From positions 33,481,245 through 33,545,244 of the forward strand of contig NC_066316.1 of the NCBI RefSeq assembly GCF_022539315.1: a stretch of DNA of 64,000 nt, written 5' to 3'. The DNA comes from Serinus canaria. Lineage: Eukaryota > Chordata > Aves > Passeriformes > Fringillidae. Of this stretch, positions 1 to 13,400 are shown in pieces; position 1 is the first letter of the stretch, and every line of letters starts with the position of its first letter. Made by a program: the position numbers and the translations under genes. The notes under the pieces were generated by a model. It made no database searches. It was not told the origin of the DNA and worked only from the letters and a program-made list of their open reading frames with translations.

Positions 1-290
1 AATTCACAGCAATGCAGTATCAGCACCATCAAGGCATCTGCAATTCTAGAAGTTTATAATTTTTTTACATGTCCTAGTAAGTACTCCTGCAACGACTCTC
101 CTTCCCTTTTCTCTAATTGCTCTTTTCTGAAAACAATGATTTCCATTCTATTCTGTCTCACGTTGACTTTCATACTGTCAGTTGTGGAAATGCCATGCCT
201 TTATTTAAGATGCAGAAATTGTAAATTTGTAAATTTATCTAAATGTTTGAAATAAAATATATTTGAAATATATATAGCTTTATAAAAAAG

Positions 291-309
291 AAGACACAGG
301 CTGTGTCTT
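291..309. repeat. 9-bp inverted repeat with single-base spacer
   Basis: AAGACACAG, one G, then the complement CTGTGTCTT. Too tight to form a hairpin loop; best described as a near-palindrome. Confidence 0.9.
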
Positions 310-1159
310 TCAAACGTCTATTACGGGCTGTCACAAACTTTCAAAAGCTATTTTTCTCAGGGCCACTATCTTTGCTCTAACAATAAAATTATTGTTTCAC
401 TTTTAAGCAAGAGACAGTCTGTTTTCTGTGGCTTTTTGAAAAGATAAATGCACTGGACAGATGATCTGTTGTTCAGACGGAACTGTTACCTCAGTCCCCC
501 ACTGCAAAAATGTAACATACACAATTCACATCAGTGTAATTTTTCTCTTAGAAAAGATCTACTTGAACCATCTAAACCAAGGAAGATACAATACTGCCTG
601 CCACAGAATTAAAGTTCAACATTGTAACTCCAGTCATTCTTCTATCATAGCTCCCTTACCTAAAAGGAAACCTGATATCATCTCTGCATCTAAATTATGA
701 CTGCTTTTCTTGCATAAGAATTGCTTTCTTTGACCATCAGTTGATCTTTAGAGAAGCAAAGTTTTTTACTCCTATCAGTTAACTTCATCAAACCTATATG
801 AAAACCATCTTTAGAAAAATGCTTGGTTTACCTTGTTTTGAAATATCTAATGCACAGCAATTTTAGCATCTCATTCTTGCTATTATTTTTGTAAAGTAAC
901 GGTAAAGTCTACAAATATTTGAAGTGCACAAGTGTGAAGAAGAGTTTAGATTTCTAGAAGAATAGTAAAATTTGCAAAAATAGAATCCCATTAAGAAGAA
1001 AATTGGTGGCAAATTATTAGGAAAACAACGTGATCGCAAGTGGTTTTAAGTGCCTGTGAAGCAGCTCTCTAAAAAAAGCCAAGGAAACCATTATTTAACA
1101 TTTAGAATTAGCCCAGCCAAAGCACTAGAAAAATCTTGCCTAGCTAGAAGACTGTACTT

Positions 1160-1300
1160 ACAGAATCCTAGAGTGGTTTAGTTTGGAAGGGAATTTGTGT
1201 ATCATCTAATTCCAGCCCCCTTGCCATGAGCAGGGCCACTTTCCATGAGACCAGGTTAATCAAAGCCCCATTCAGCCTGGCTTCCAGAGATATGGTTAAA
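1160..1300 (-). mobile_element. CR1 LINE 3'-end fragment, old
   Basis: The plus strand reads as the reverse complement of an avian CR1 3' terminus: CAGAATCCTAGAGTGGTTTA, then a TTTGGAAGGGAA segment, then ATCATCTAATTCCAGCCCCC, GCCATGAGCAGGGCCAC, ACCAGGTTAATCAAAGCCCC and CAGCCTGGCTTCCAGAGAT. These blocks sit in the order and spacing of the consensus but with many substitutions and a few small gaps, so the copy is old and strongly 5'-truncated. The element is oriented on the minus strand, the same direction as TTC27. Confidence 0.85.
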
Positions 1301-4300
1301 GTGCAGTTTACTTCCTCTTAACTGCCTCCATTAGTTGCTATAACGTATTAATAACAGACATTACAGAAGATTTTTCTGTTTTAGAGAAAGAGAGCTGATT
1401 TTTTGCAGTAACCACATTAGACACCAAAAGATAAGGTGGGTTTTTTTCCCATTCACATTGAGAAACAAGATTGAAATGTTGTTGTATAAGGAGATCCGAG
1501 GTGAAAAGTGCACAGAAAGCTGCATCTTCACCACTTCCTCTGCAGGGCACTCCCAAGCTCAGATTGCTATCATGTGGCAATGCCTAGACTGGAAAGACAA
1601 CCACTCACTAATGGTGTTTCACATTTAAGAGCATAAAAACGTCATGTTCTGGTCTAAGCTTACAAGAATTCATTGCCAACATAAATACTTCAGCACACAG
1701 ATAAAACAGAGAATTAAATAAGCAGAAGTCTGATTTTTTTCTTCATCTGATTAGCTATCTGATCACCTCTCTGGCGTGTTGCAAACATTTTTATTACTTA
1801 AATCTTTAAAGGCTAGTACAAAGATCAAACTAAAAGAAAACCCCTGTGTTATCAAAATATTTGCGTTCTACAAAACCAGATAATACTCTAAAACTGGATT
1901 TCTCATTTTGCCTAGGATTTTGTGGGGGTGGAAAAAAGAAAGAAAGAGAAAAATCCTTTCTCCTAACTTTGTGGTAAAGTGTTTTCAAAAAATCACATTT
2001 AATCTTTGCTAAGAGCCCTGCTTCTGCAAAAACAAATCTTTCCTTAATAACAAATATTTTAAAAAAATATCTTTCACACAGTGCATGCAATATAAGCAAA
2101 AGAAATACAGCCACTAGAGATTTATTCCTACTCCTTAAAGGGATACTAACTATTAATAAGCATATTTATATCTAAGTTATAACTAAATTTAGAAAGATAT
2201 GATATAGAAATTATCAATTAAAATATAACTTTTTTTTTAAAGGAGCTGTATAATCCTTACTGACTGAATCAGGTGCATTTATAACAACACTGGTTTTTCA
2301 CAGGACAGTCTGCACCAGAGTGGATAGAATTCAATACTAATCTCACAAGTCAGTAGAAAGATTTAGGCTCTTATCTTGTCTTCTAAACTTCTCTGAGTGG
2401 TATGGGAATTAAACAGGCAGTGCTTCACAAAAATGTCCAATCAGCAAAGAGGGGCCTAGTTTAAACAAGAGGTGGTGCCTTTTCATTTCTCACTATGCAG
2501 ACTAATGCACACCAAGTTCATGATTCATCCTGCATCTGGCTTCCCAACCCTAAACTTCTACTTGCCATCCCATTCATGCATTCCCATATTTTAATTTTAT
2601 ATATTTCCTAAAAGACCCTATTATCCTCACTTTTCACTGATCTAGCAGATCTACTATTTTACAATTAATTCCTTTGCTAGTTCAAAGTACTTCCAAAAAA
2701 AAAATTTTCTGCTTGCACATAATTTGCTTGGCAACAGAGAAGGAGCATGAAGAAGCAGAACAGAAGAGCATGGAAAAAGGCAGTGAGAGAAGAGGAAAGC
2801 TCTTTGGTTTTCATTTCACCTTCCCTGTAATTTCATGCAAGACCCTGGGCGACACATTGACTCCTCTTTCTTAGCTTTGTAACCACATATAGGAATGCTT
2901 ACCTGCCTTCTGTGACTGTTACTATATATAGTGGAAATTATTCAAGTTCTTGAATGAGATCATGCACTAATCAGTGTAGTACTGCTTCACATCTGGGAAG
3001 CCATACCTGACTTTAAAGGTGGGCTTTTGAGATCTTGCCATCATTGTGTTTCCTCACTCAAACATTTTGAGGTATCTGTATCATGCAAGACAAGAAAAAT
3101 AACCCTGTAGAACATGGTTTGCTGGGATATGTTGGTCTAAAACCAGACTCTGCATACTCTCATGAGATGATGGAATGGAGATAGGGCTGAAAACAGGCTG
3201 TTTTAAGATGGAATATCCATCTGATGCCAAATGGCAGATCTCACTCATCTATCAAAGGTCAGTAGCTACCATGTTACAGCAGTTACCATGTCTTGCAATG
3301 GAGAAAGGCCTTACTTCAAGTGGAAGAACTGAAAAGTCACATCTCTGGTTCACCCCTTCTTTTTCTTTTAGCAGGGAAATAGTATCATTGTTAGGTGGAA
3401 GAGACCTCTTACACCTTAGACAGAGTTGTCCAAGGTTAATAATACCGTTGAGACCTTTGGGTACTTCTCACAGTTAGAAGAAGGGAGAGAGGCACTTTTT
3501 AACACCAGCTCTCACTACACAAATGGAAATGTCTCCTTTTGCAACAAGTCTGTTAAAGGGATACAATGAGTAGAATACTTCAGTGAGAAAGCCACAGCAA
3601 CTATCAATACACTGTGCATTCAGGTTTTATAATGTTTTTTTCTCCTTGTTCTGTGCCATTTTGCCCATTGCTTGGCACTCTATAACTTTTCTGTTGACTC
3701 ATGTAATAATATTAGTTCCTACTACTTTTGTTCAGGTTATAAAACAAATTAATATAGAGCCATATCTAGTAAAAGTAACAAATCCTCAAAAAAGTTTGCT
3801 ATACGTTAGTGACATCTTACTCTGCAAAATTTGTACTGCTACAAGGCCCTGTTATAACCAAATGAATTACATATTTTCTAACAGCACAATGTGGAGCTTC
3901 ACATGGCCTTATCTACATGCTCTGTTTCTTTATCAGCAGGTAATTCCAAAACAGGAGGAAACTTAGTGTGATGTCTAAGTACTCATCACATTGGTACTGC
4001 TGATATTTAGCAGTTTTATTCGATTTTTCAGGATTTAAATTCAGGTTTCCTATATAAAAGCATTTGTGAATGAAAAACATACAGAAGTTTGTTAAATAGA
4101 GTTTGGTCTTTTGCACAGATATATGCTAAGCCCATTAATGACATACATCTAGTGGCCAACATACTACTCCAGTAGATTATTGTGCATTTCTACAAAAATA
4201 ACTACCAGGTTTAAAATCATCAAAACACTTTTGGCAAATATAAGCAGTTCACACTCTGAACACTTTGCAATAAAGAGCACAGATATTCATTCCCCTTGGT

Positions 4301-5424
4301 GCACAGCTACATGTTTCTAATTTTCTGTCTTTTTTGGTCCAAAACTAGCTTTCTTCCAGCAATTCTGTTATTTCATACTTACACAGCATTTTCTCTTTTT
4401 CAAAGCACAGCACAATCCCTCATTCCGAAAGCATTTCTAAGCAGTTTCCTGTGTCAGATATCCTGTCCTATTCTCTGAGTGCCATTTTCATAACTCCCTA
4501 AGGGCAGTTTGTAAATGTAACTAGGACAGAATGCATTTCCAGGAAATGGAAAATACTGACCTCTATTTCTCCACTGTACTGAGAAGATTGTGATATTAGC
4601 ATGCTATCCTCAAGGCATGCATAATGTAGCACAGAATTTGCCAGCAAGACATATCTGTCAGTTTATAATGAACAAAATCTAGGCTTTGGTGCATGACTAT
4701 TAAAAAAAAACAAACATGTGAGTATAAGGCATTCTGATTTTTTCTATTAATTGAAATTATATATCTCCATTAAGCTTAAATTATATTGGAGCATAGTATT
4801 TGTGCTTGTGGCATCATAAAGGCACACGTACATCCATACATTTAATGCTACCATACACCAAACAGAGGGAAAGGAAGGGAAAAAAAGAAAAACCCTATTT
4901 TTGTTTGAAATTGGATATTTCTGAATATCTATATAAATTCTGAAAACACTGCTTGATAGCATAAGTTCCTGCTATAGCCTGTGTGAGAGTTTGCACCTAA
5001 AAGAGAACACAGTTAAAGTTACATACAAGTAGGCATTGCTTCCAGGTATGATTTTCTAAAATCTTCCCACCATTGCTCTAATAGTAAAAGCACAATAATC
5101 AACAATAGGAAGGCTAATATAGCCTGTTACCAGCAATTTTAAAGAGTTATGTCACTTATATGCAGAGTTAGGTGATGGCTTTTAATTGTTTTTGGAGCTG
5201 ATCACACACACTGCTAAAGAAATGATGGAGAAATTCAGGAAAACATCAACAAAGACTTAACAAGTAAAGTCTTTTAATCTTACACCACTTCTTGTCTCAA
5301 GTGTTTGATTCTGTAATTTGAATATGTTAACATTAAGCAATTACATACATCAAACACTGATGTTACTCTATTTAAAGTGTTTTTAAAAACTACAGCTAAT
5401 AGTGTGAAATCAAGTGGGAAAGAA

Positions 5425-5453
5425 AATTAATATCCCCTCCAGAGATATTAATT
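5425..5453. repeat. 10-bp perfect hairpin
   Basis: AATTAATATC (5425-5434) and GATATTAATT (5444-5453) flank the loop CCCTCCAGA. Confidence 0.9.
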
Positions 5454-5833
5454 TTTAATAAAGTTTCAAGACTCCATCATGAATGACTGCTACGGCTTTC
5501 GTGAAATGCCCGCACTGCTATTTACCCATAGTAGTTAATTCAATTATCCTTGAATATTTTCAAGGATCACTATCACAATCTTCTCTGCATCTCAAGTTGC
5601 TTCTTATTTATTAACTTCCATTTCATGTGGCTGTTACTCCAAGTCAATTCTTTTAGCATTCACAGGTTATGACAAGCTCTTATGTGTCGATTTTTCCTAA
5701 ACAGCTTTTCCTGTGAAGACATCCCTGTCGAAGTGAGTGTCATTAGTGATTTGCCCGCTAAAGCCAGAGAGTCCTTCACCTTTCAGATGCTATTTCAAGA
5801 TGGGATCTCAGCTACATGAAACATTTTTCTTAC

Positions 5834-5956
5834 CTTTCCATGTTGTCCTGCTCTTTCATAGCAGATTACTGCATCTTCCCACATTTCCAGCTCCTCGAAT
5901 ATTTGTAAGGCAGAGCTGGTGCATCCCAGCTCAAAGAGTAAGTTTGCAAGCTGGCG
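5834..5956 (-). CDS. TTC27: TTC27 exon F (123 nt)
   Basis: Internal coding exon of 41 codons, phase 0 at both ends, with acceptor TTATCTTTCCAG and a consensus GTAAGA donor. It opens [20 protein letters not shown] and continues [21 protein letters not shown]. The alternating small and aromatic residues ([21 protein letters not shown]) give the look of a TPR-type helix pair, and this is where the canonical TPR array of TTC27 starts. In human the next residues are AEEILRQELEKK; no sequence coding for them was found between position 1 and 5833, so the next exon lies outside the window. Confidence 0.98.
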
Positions 5957-8009
5957 CTGGAAAGATAAGAAATTCCAGGTAACTGAAAGTAGAAAATAAT
6001 GCCTACAGTTTAAAAAGATGCTAGAGGCATTTCTGACATGAACAAAAAGCAGACAGATAGTACGGAATTATTCTCCTGAAACTTCAGGTTGGAGGTTCAA
6101 ACCGTGTATATACCTCAAAAAACGCCCACCAACTGAATAAAATTGTTGTGCTTTGAACAATTTAACAATATAATGAAAAATAGAAATGGACATGGCAAGA
6201 ATGAACTGACAGAGATGAATTTCCAGCCCTTAAATGAGGCCCAGGTGGCGGGAGAACAGCTGCAGCAGGATGTTGGGAATGCCGAGTGGGAAACAGAGGC
6301 CAAAGAAGGGAATTAAAGCCCCTTCTAGCAATGCTTTGTCACAGTAATCTGCACCTGTGGAGAAACAAAGATGGAGAGAAAGGCTCTGATACAATTCTGA
6401 CCAGTAGCTGTGAGAAATCACTGTCCCAAACGGCCACTGCCAAAGGGTGTTGGTTTTTACACAAACTAATATTGGATTTGAGTTTAGGTTCAACTCCCTA
6501 GTTGAGTTTTCCTCACAGTTCAGTCAGCCTCTTGGTTATTTCAAATTCAGCTATTATTTCAGTGTACTAATGAAAATAAATGAGTAATGTCTTCAATTCA
6601 AAACAAACATGGCATGTTTTCGTGACTTTCAGAAGTCATCTTTGGTCTTTAATTTTTAGAGGAGATTAAAATTACAAATAGATTTTAACCCTTGAAGTAA
6701 CGGTAACATGCACTATGTGTGACAGAAAGACAAGTAGGTTTGAAAAATAAATGGGAGCATTCTGTGTATGGACAGCTCCTTATGCACCACACAGTTCACC
6801 TCTGCAGGGGACTTGGGGATCCTGAAAGGACTCCGTGAAATTCTCTTTTAGGTTCAGTATCTGTTGCAAATCTAAGGATTTACAAGAGGGTAACAGAATA
6901 GTAATAAAAAAAAAAAATTAACATCTGGCTACAATTCTTTGATCTAAATATGTAACAAACTCTGAAAACCTCTTAGTCAGCTTGATATTAATCACTTAGG
7001 AAAAAAGTTTTGTCATTGTCTAAAACTAAATCTCATTAATGTTTAATTAAATTTGCTCAGTTATATTTGGTAAAATTTATATATGCAATGTGTCTTCATT
7101 ACTATGACTAGAAGACTGAGTCATCTTTCATTATAAATCCCTATTTTAGCATTTCTATCTTTGGCTTAGGGAACTGGTTTGGATTGAAAATGCCACTCTG
7201 ACAACTGGAAATGAAAACCATATTTGATGGTTATATTGCAAGTGCCTGATGAAAGGTTATGTAGAAAATCTTGAGAATGCTCAGAGAAGATATGATTGGT
7301 TAAAACAGCATGCAGTGAGATTAGAAATCAAAAAGGAATAAAACACCATGAAAAGTAAACCAACATGAATACCTTTGGAGGTATGCAATGTTAACAATTT
7401 TCTTGAGTCTGTTAAATACAGAATCACCAGATAAGACTTTAGTGTGTAGATTTCTCTTCTAGAAAATGATGATGAACAGTGTAGTTATGGGTATAAAAAA
7501 ATCCTGTCAGTACCAGTAAAAGAGAGGAATATCTCAAAAGAAAAGCTTTCTCAGCTCAAGTTCTTCAGTGTACTATTGACTCCCAACCTGGCTGATTTCA
7601 CCACGATCAACTTCCCAAAGTGAACTTTAAAAGATAAGAAAGATGCAGTAACAGTAGCATAAATAAACCAGTAATAAAAGGTAACACAGTGGCAAGTTTA
7701 TTTTAATAGGAGATATGTTTGAAGTTTGCAAGTTCTAGTCTACTTTGTACTGGAGGAAAAAGGACAGTAAAGAAGAATTGCAGTAAAAAGCAATTACTCA
7801 TGTGCATGTCAGAAGAAGACATCTGAAAGCAGAGCACTGTAGAACTTGACTTCTCTCCAGAAATACCTGGTGTATGTTCGGTTATGTCTTTGTTTCTACA
7901 GAGTTTCAACTCAAGGTCACATCACACTCACTTGACTTTGGAGTGATGCAGCAACAAAAATAACCACCACAGACTCTTAAGTAAAGATTGAAATGGGATT
8001 GTTTCACAC
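5957..8009 (-). other. TTC27 intron E-F (2053 nt)
   Basis: Intron bounded by GTGTGA and TTATCTTTCCAG. Unique AT-rich sequence; no transposon, RNA gene or structured repeat was recognised. Confidence 0.92.
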
Positions 8010-8105
8010 CTGTATGGCCCAATGTGGAGGCACCTGACAACAGTAGAAAATCTTCATGCGTTCAGACACCGATGTATTTGTATTTTCAAACTGGTCTGCA
8101 AGTGC
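8010..8105 (-). CDS. TTC27: TTC27 exon E (96 nt)
   Basis: Internal coding exon of 32 codons, phase 0 at both ends, with acceptor TTTGCATTTGCAG and donor GTGTGA. It reads [20 protein letters not shown], then [12 protein letters not shown]. The [12 protein letters not shown] block is identical to the human protein as I remember it, while the NTNTS stretch differs from human DKTTS. A second GT, preceded by CAG, lies inside the exon at 8032-8033 (CAG then GTGCCT); using it would remove the eight codons VPPHWAIQ without changing frame. The outer donor is chosen because the human protein contains those eight residues and exon F continues directly after them. Confidence 0.97.
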
Positions 8106-10417
8106 CTGCAAATGCAAAGTATATCCTGATTTAGTATTTACTCAGATTTAATCAACCTAAACCCCCCATAAATTCAAAGTATTCAGAATTCTAGGCATTT
8201 TTGACATATTGGAGAAATTATAATCAACTATAATCAATACCAAGAATAAGAATAAAATCTAAAATCCCAAGTAAACCCTTGCAGAGTCAAATGGCATCAA
8301 CTATTGTAGTGACTCTGCCTAATGCATTTCAGTCCTTAAGCTAGTTTTCCCCTAAGACAGAATTGATGTGCTTTAGGCATGACATTTCTTATTTAAAAGA
8401 GAAAGACAAACATATTAAAGTGGACCATGGTTTTGGAAACAGTTCTAATACAGAATAAACTATTGTGACTTGGCATACAATTCAATTCAGGCTATTTTCT
8501 TTCTTTTGGTGGAGCTTTGGATTGTTGAAATATTTTCTTCTGAAGCCCTTTGAAAGAGAATGTTAATTTTCACAGAGAAAAACTGCACCATTAATTTTTT
8601 CTCTGAAAATCCACTATGAAGTTATTTAAATCAAAATTCAATAGCAAAAACCCCCACAATATTAAAGGAGGCTATAGCCAGAAAGGTGATTAGAAATTTT
8701 AAGGTAAGGGAGAAACTCTCTTCAAATGCCTGTCACCACCAAGTAGCAAATTTAAGGACAGCATATAAATAAGGAAATATTAAATTACTTGTGTTCACAT
8801 GATTCACCTATCAAAGTCTCTTGAATAACTCAAAGACTTACACATGGTGCTACACAGGTCAGAATTTTCTCAGCTTCCTGAAAATGAATGCAAAGATTCC
8901 CAAGCAAAAGGAAAAAATTTATAGGATCACTTCTTTCTCTCTCTTTCTAAACCCAACTGTTGATATCAATAATGCAACTGACAGCTGCATAAAATCAATT
9001 CTGTGATTCAAACTGCTAAGCATCTTGTAACCATTATTGACGTTAATGGGATTTACTAAGTGGCTTCATTCTTTTAATAAGAAAAGAAATCACAACATGC
9101 AGTAATAATTTAGGCTCTAAATTGATGCTTAACCTCCTAATTTTAAATACTAATATTTAACATATTTCATCTTATTCACATTATTTTTCATAAAATTATC
9201 TCCAGAGGCCACTTCCTACAGCTTATCTAGAAACCTATGCCAAGCAAATGGCTGAAATGTATTTGTAGTAAGGAAATGACACACTAATAAAATTGCATTC
9301 CTTTACACAGTTTCAGGCAAACCAAAAGAGTTAGATTAAAATAAAACTTTTAAAGTAATATTATTTAATTTTAGAAGTTATTTGAATACAAGCTATATAA
9401 TACATTACATCTCTCTGTTTTAGTTCTGCTAAAAAGTTCTAATGCAATGCAGAAGCACATCTTTCTATACTCTGTTGCAACAAAAATTAAACCAAAAAAA
9501 TGTCCAATTCCTTGGGTACCCATTTTATGAGACCAAACAATGTAGTAAAATACAGTTGAAAAATTTAAAGCCAGTAATTGCTCTAAGCCTTAGAAAACCA
9601 GGAAACTCCTAAATATTTTTTTTTTGAGGAGCACAGGAATGAAAGGCAAGAAATATTTTAAGTGAATCAAAATGGTTTTGGGGGGGTTTTAGAATTTTTT
9701 TCCTCCCCCTTTTCTCATCTCTATTGTTCCAACAGAAAAACTGAAATACAAAGAAAAACATTTTTTCAGAAGAATGTATTTTATTTTAAAATGTGTGGGT
9801 ATACCTTTTCTACACTTCTCAAGCAGAAAAGCCAATTGTAAGTGATGTGTTAGAAGAGAGTATGATTGTTAACAAGCAGAATTCTCTCCCTTCCCAAAAC
9901 CAGTACTGTACTCCTTTCAGAGTCCTAACAAAACTGAAGATGAAGGTAGAACTTATGAATATTATACATTCCTTAAGAAGAGTAAAGAGCAATTTACAAG
10001 TCCTAAAAATCTGTGGTTAATACACTCTTTAATACACTGAAAAAATAAGCTCTGACAGTTCTGCCTACTATTGAAGTATAGAAAATAAGTTACTCAAATT
10101 TTGAATTCTGTGTTTCTCAATAATAAAATTTGGGCTGTATAATTGCAAGAAAATGAGAATTCTACCATTATTGCACAGCTCATATCTAACAGATATGAGA
10201 TCACAGAACAATAAATCAATAAATTCAACAAGTGTGCACTATCAAGTGAGCAGACTTTTTCATTAATAACCTTCAATATATAAGATGCAATAAAAAAGTA
10301 TGTAAATACAGAATACTTGCAACACAGTCAGATGTAAGACTTTTGTGACTTAGTTTAACTCAAGACACAGATTCCTGCCTTGTAAGTTTTTACATAGAAA
10401 TAGATTTTGAATAATAA

Positions 10418-10443
10418 TTATTTTAATAATATTATTAAAATAA
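10418..10443. repeat. 26-bp perfect AT palindrome
   Basis: TTATTTTAATAAT (10418-10430) is followed immediately by its exact complement (10431-10443). The flanks on both sides carry further AATAATAATTATT words, so the wider 10410-10451 block is near-palindromic. Confidence 0.92.
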
Positions 10444-10448
10444 TAATT

Positions 10449-10488
10449 ATTTAGAAATTGTGAATCATTTAGACTCACAATTCTAAAT
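10449..10488. repeat. Hairpin with one bulged base
   Basis: ATTTAGAAATTGTGA (10449-10463) pairs with TCACAATTCTAAAT (10475-10488) with one extra A in the left arm; the loop is 11 bases. It lies directly beside the AT palindrome at 10418-10443. Confidence 0.88.
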
Positions 10489-13400
10489 GATCTGAGTTCT
10501 TCCACAGGCAACATTTTTAAAGGTTAACAGCTTACTCTCCCACCATGTAACACACCCTCTTCCCAAGGCTTAAACTGTCACAGCAATGAGTTCTAAAGTC
10601 AAGAAACACAATACAGAGACAAGTTAATCCAGTCTGGACACAACAAAACCAGATAGTTCTGATGGAATTTTATATCATGAGCAAAGACTACACTATTGCC
10701 ACATTAATGCAGGAAAAGACAGCTCTAGAAACTGCAATGCATTTTCTCCATCTCACACTCCAATGTCTGCTCTGAGATTAAGCAGTACAATAATGGGATA
10801 AGAATATCAGGCTAATTTGAAATGATCACAGTAGGGCTTTTATTACTTTACTTATCAGCCTCAGAATAATCTCTTTTCCAGTCAATCTCAGCTGGTAATT
10901 ACCCACAACTAAGTACATGAAGCTTGTAAAGGACTTCCCCACCTTGGACATAATTTTCCTATGTTCACTGCCATTGTATATTCTTGCTTTACTTGTATGT
11001 TCAACGTATGTGTAACACCACTAAGGTCTTCAAGATAAAATATCAGCTTTGATCTTCGAGCCTGACCAAATTTTAATCTCTTCATCCACTCCACATGTTT
11101 TACCATCCTCATCTTCAGCAGCTGAGTTAGAACTTATTTTTTTTCTTTGTAGCCAGACCTTACCTCTGTGTTTAATCTCTGGAAATACTATTACACCCTT
11201 ACAGTTTCTGAGTTGTCATTTTTCCACAACATTATGCTGTTTGATTTCTCAACCTACTTACAGTACAGTTTTTAAATGTGTTATTCATCCAACTGGTCTG
11301 AAATCCCTCCCTCAAAGATTTGTTTCCTTTAGTTAAAATATAATCTTTAGATTGGTTTTTGCATCTCAGGTAAATAAATGGTAATTTCACATGGTTCTTT
11401 CTATTCTTAACCTCTTTATTCCAGATTGTTTACTTGCTTTAAAAAAATGCCCCTTAAATGTAATACTAACTACATGCAAACATTTTTTCCCATCCATTTC
11501 ACCTGAAGGATGTCCTGATCCAAGCTTACTTAGGGGAAAAATCCCCCCGCAAACAAAAAAGTCCCAAATTCCTATCTTTTGCAAAGAGTGGGATATTAAA
11601 TACTTGTCAAAAACTTACTGGAAACAGCACAACACCTTGCTTGTGCAGCATCTACTTAATTCCATCTGGATCTCCCATCTCAAAAACACCGAAGATACAA
11701 CTACTCCTATCCAAATTTAACACTGCTGGCCTAAAGAAAACCTCCATTTTATCCATGCAATTTCATCTCACTTCTTCCCAAGTTTTCATATCAGTAACAC
11801 ACAGTGTGACTGCACCACTTTTTCCTTTCCCTAGTCTTTCCAACAAGAGCATTTTCCAGTTTTAGTGTTTCAGACACCATTGTCCCACCCGATTTCCTTC
11901 CCCCACGCAACAGCTTGCTTCACAGTGTTAATCATCATAGCTTGTTTATTCTGTTTTCCTGCCTTGTCCTCCTGCTAACCAGGCATCCAGCTGTTTTCCA
12001 CCAACCACACCCTATTTAAAAACGCTAGTCTTTACCATGTTATTACCTGACCATGTGCTATGCATTTACCAGTACTGCTATCTCCACCCTTCTTTTATTT
12101 CCTCATACCCTTTGATTTATCCTGGTCCCCTTGATATTCCTCTTTATTTAGGATTTTATAAACAGAAAGATTAGATAAGTTTTTTTCTAGACTTCTGCTT
12201 CTCAGTCTAGAAATCTTGTCAGGCTGCCAGAATCAATCCCTAGTTAATACCTCTGGGACTCCAGTGGTGATGGTCCACCCATGAAGTCGTGGACCTCTAC
12301 ATGAATGCTCTCAGCAGCCATAAACCACTGTGTTAATCCATCACCTAATCCCAGATGACATGGTGTCTGTGGCATTATCTTGTCCTGCTTTTACCCTTCT
12401 CTAGCACCTCAAAGCTGTCTGCTTCTCACATGTTTTTACCATATTTGACACAGATTTAGCTTGATTCAATGAATGGAAAGTGCCTTTCAGTCTTTTCTAA
12501 CACAGAAACTCCAGACACACTTTTCATTAAATTCTTGTAATTCTAGGGTTCTATCTCTTCAATTTCTCCCAAGCCTGAAGACTCCTGAAAATTCTACAAA
12601 TCACCTGGACCTTTCCACCCTCGGCCTATAAAACCACTTCCATTTTCCTTGAGCTTCTTCAATTTCTGTACATTACCTCTGGATAACTTATAAGCAGCCA
12701 GCTGGTGTCACAACGCTCCTGCTCCTGTATTCTAGCTGTTCCCATAGCTACTTACACAATTTATACACCTATAAAAGTATCTAAGGATGGACACCAGCTG
12801 TGGGACTGCTTGGTGGGTCATGGCTTTGTGTCAGGCACAGAAGTGCCTCAGGGCACCACGACATAGTTGGAATTGTTCAGCTGCTTGGAAGAAAGGTGTC
12901 TGGAGACAAAGGAGGGAAAGAGGTAAAACCACATTTGTAGGGAAAGCAAACCTACTATCTCACCTGTTCTATGGCTCCTAAGAACTTAGCAGGTGTACAG
13001 CTCAAACTACCTGAGCTCACCTATGTTATTTACTCAAAAACAAAGTAGAGGAAAGCTTTGTAAAAATGACAGCAACTACATGTGTAACTCTGGTTGTAGA
13101 ATTACAGAGTTCTTATTTTATTCATAAGCTTACTTCAAAAATTATGAATGAATAGGAATATTTATCAGCAAATAGCTACTTTGATTTCCCACTACACAAG
13201 TCGGTCTCATAGAGAGTTTCTACTGCTTAGTATTTACAAAATAAAAAGTGGGCATTTTTTTTAAGCTTATGGAACATTAAGTTCTTGTGTAAGACGTACA
13301 GACTTCTGTAAAACTTTCAAAGATTCATTGGTAAATTAATTCAAATTTTCACACTATTTAAGACTTAATTCTAAATGCTTTAAAATATTTTTGAGGCAGT

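Larger units (their letters stand above)
1..5833 (-). other. TTC27 intron downstream of exon F (partial)
   Basis: At least 5.8 kb of intron following the GTAAGA donor of exon F. It holds a degraded CR1 3' end at about 1.16-1.30 kb, a 19-base near-palindrome at 291-309 and a 10-bp-stem hairpin at 5425-5453. The next TTC27 exon was searched for and not found. Confidence 0.85.

Noticed and set aside
11049..11865. Cluster of plus-strand open frames suggesting a gene
   Set aside because: Explained by pyrimidine-rich sequence with few purine-initiated stop codons; frames change, no domain or splice structure.
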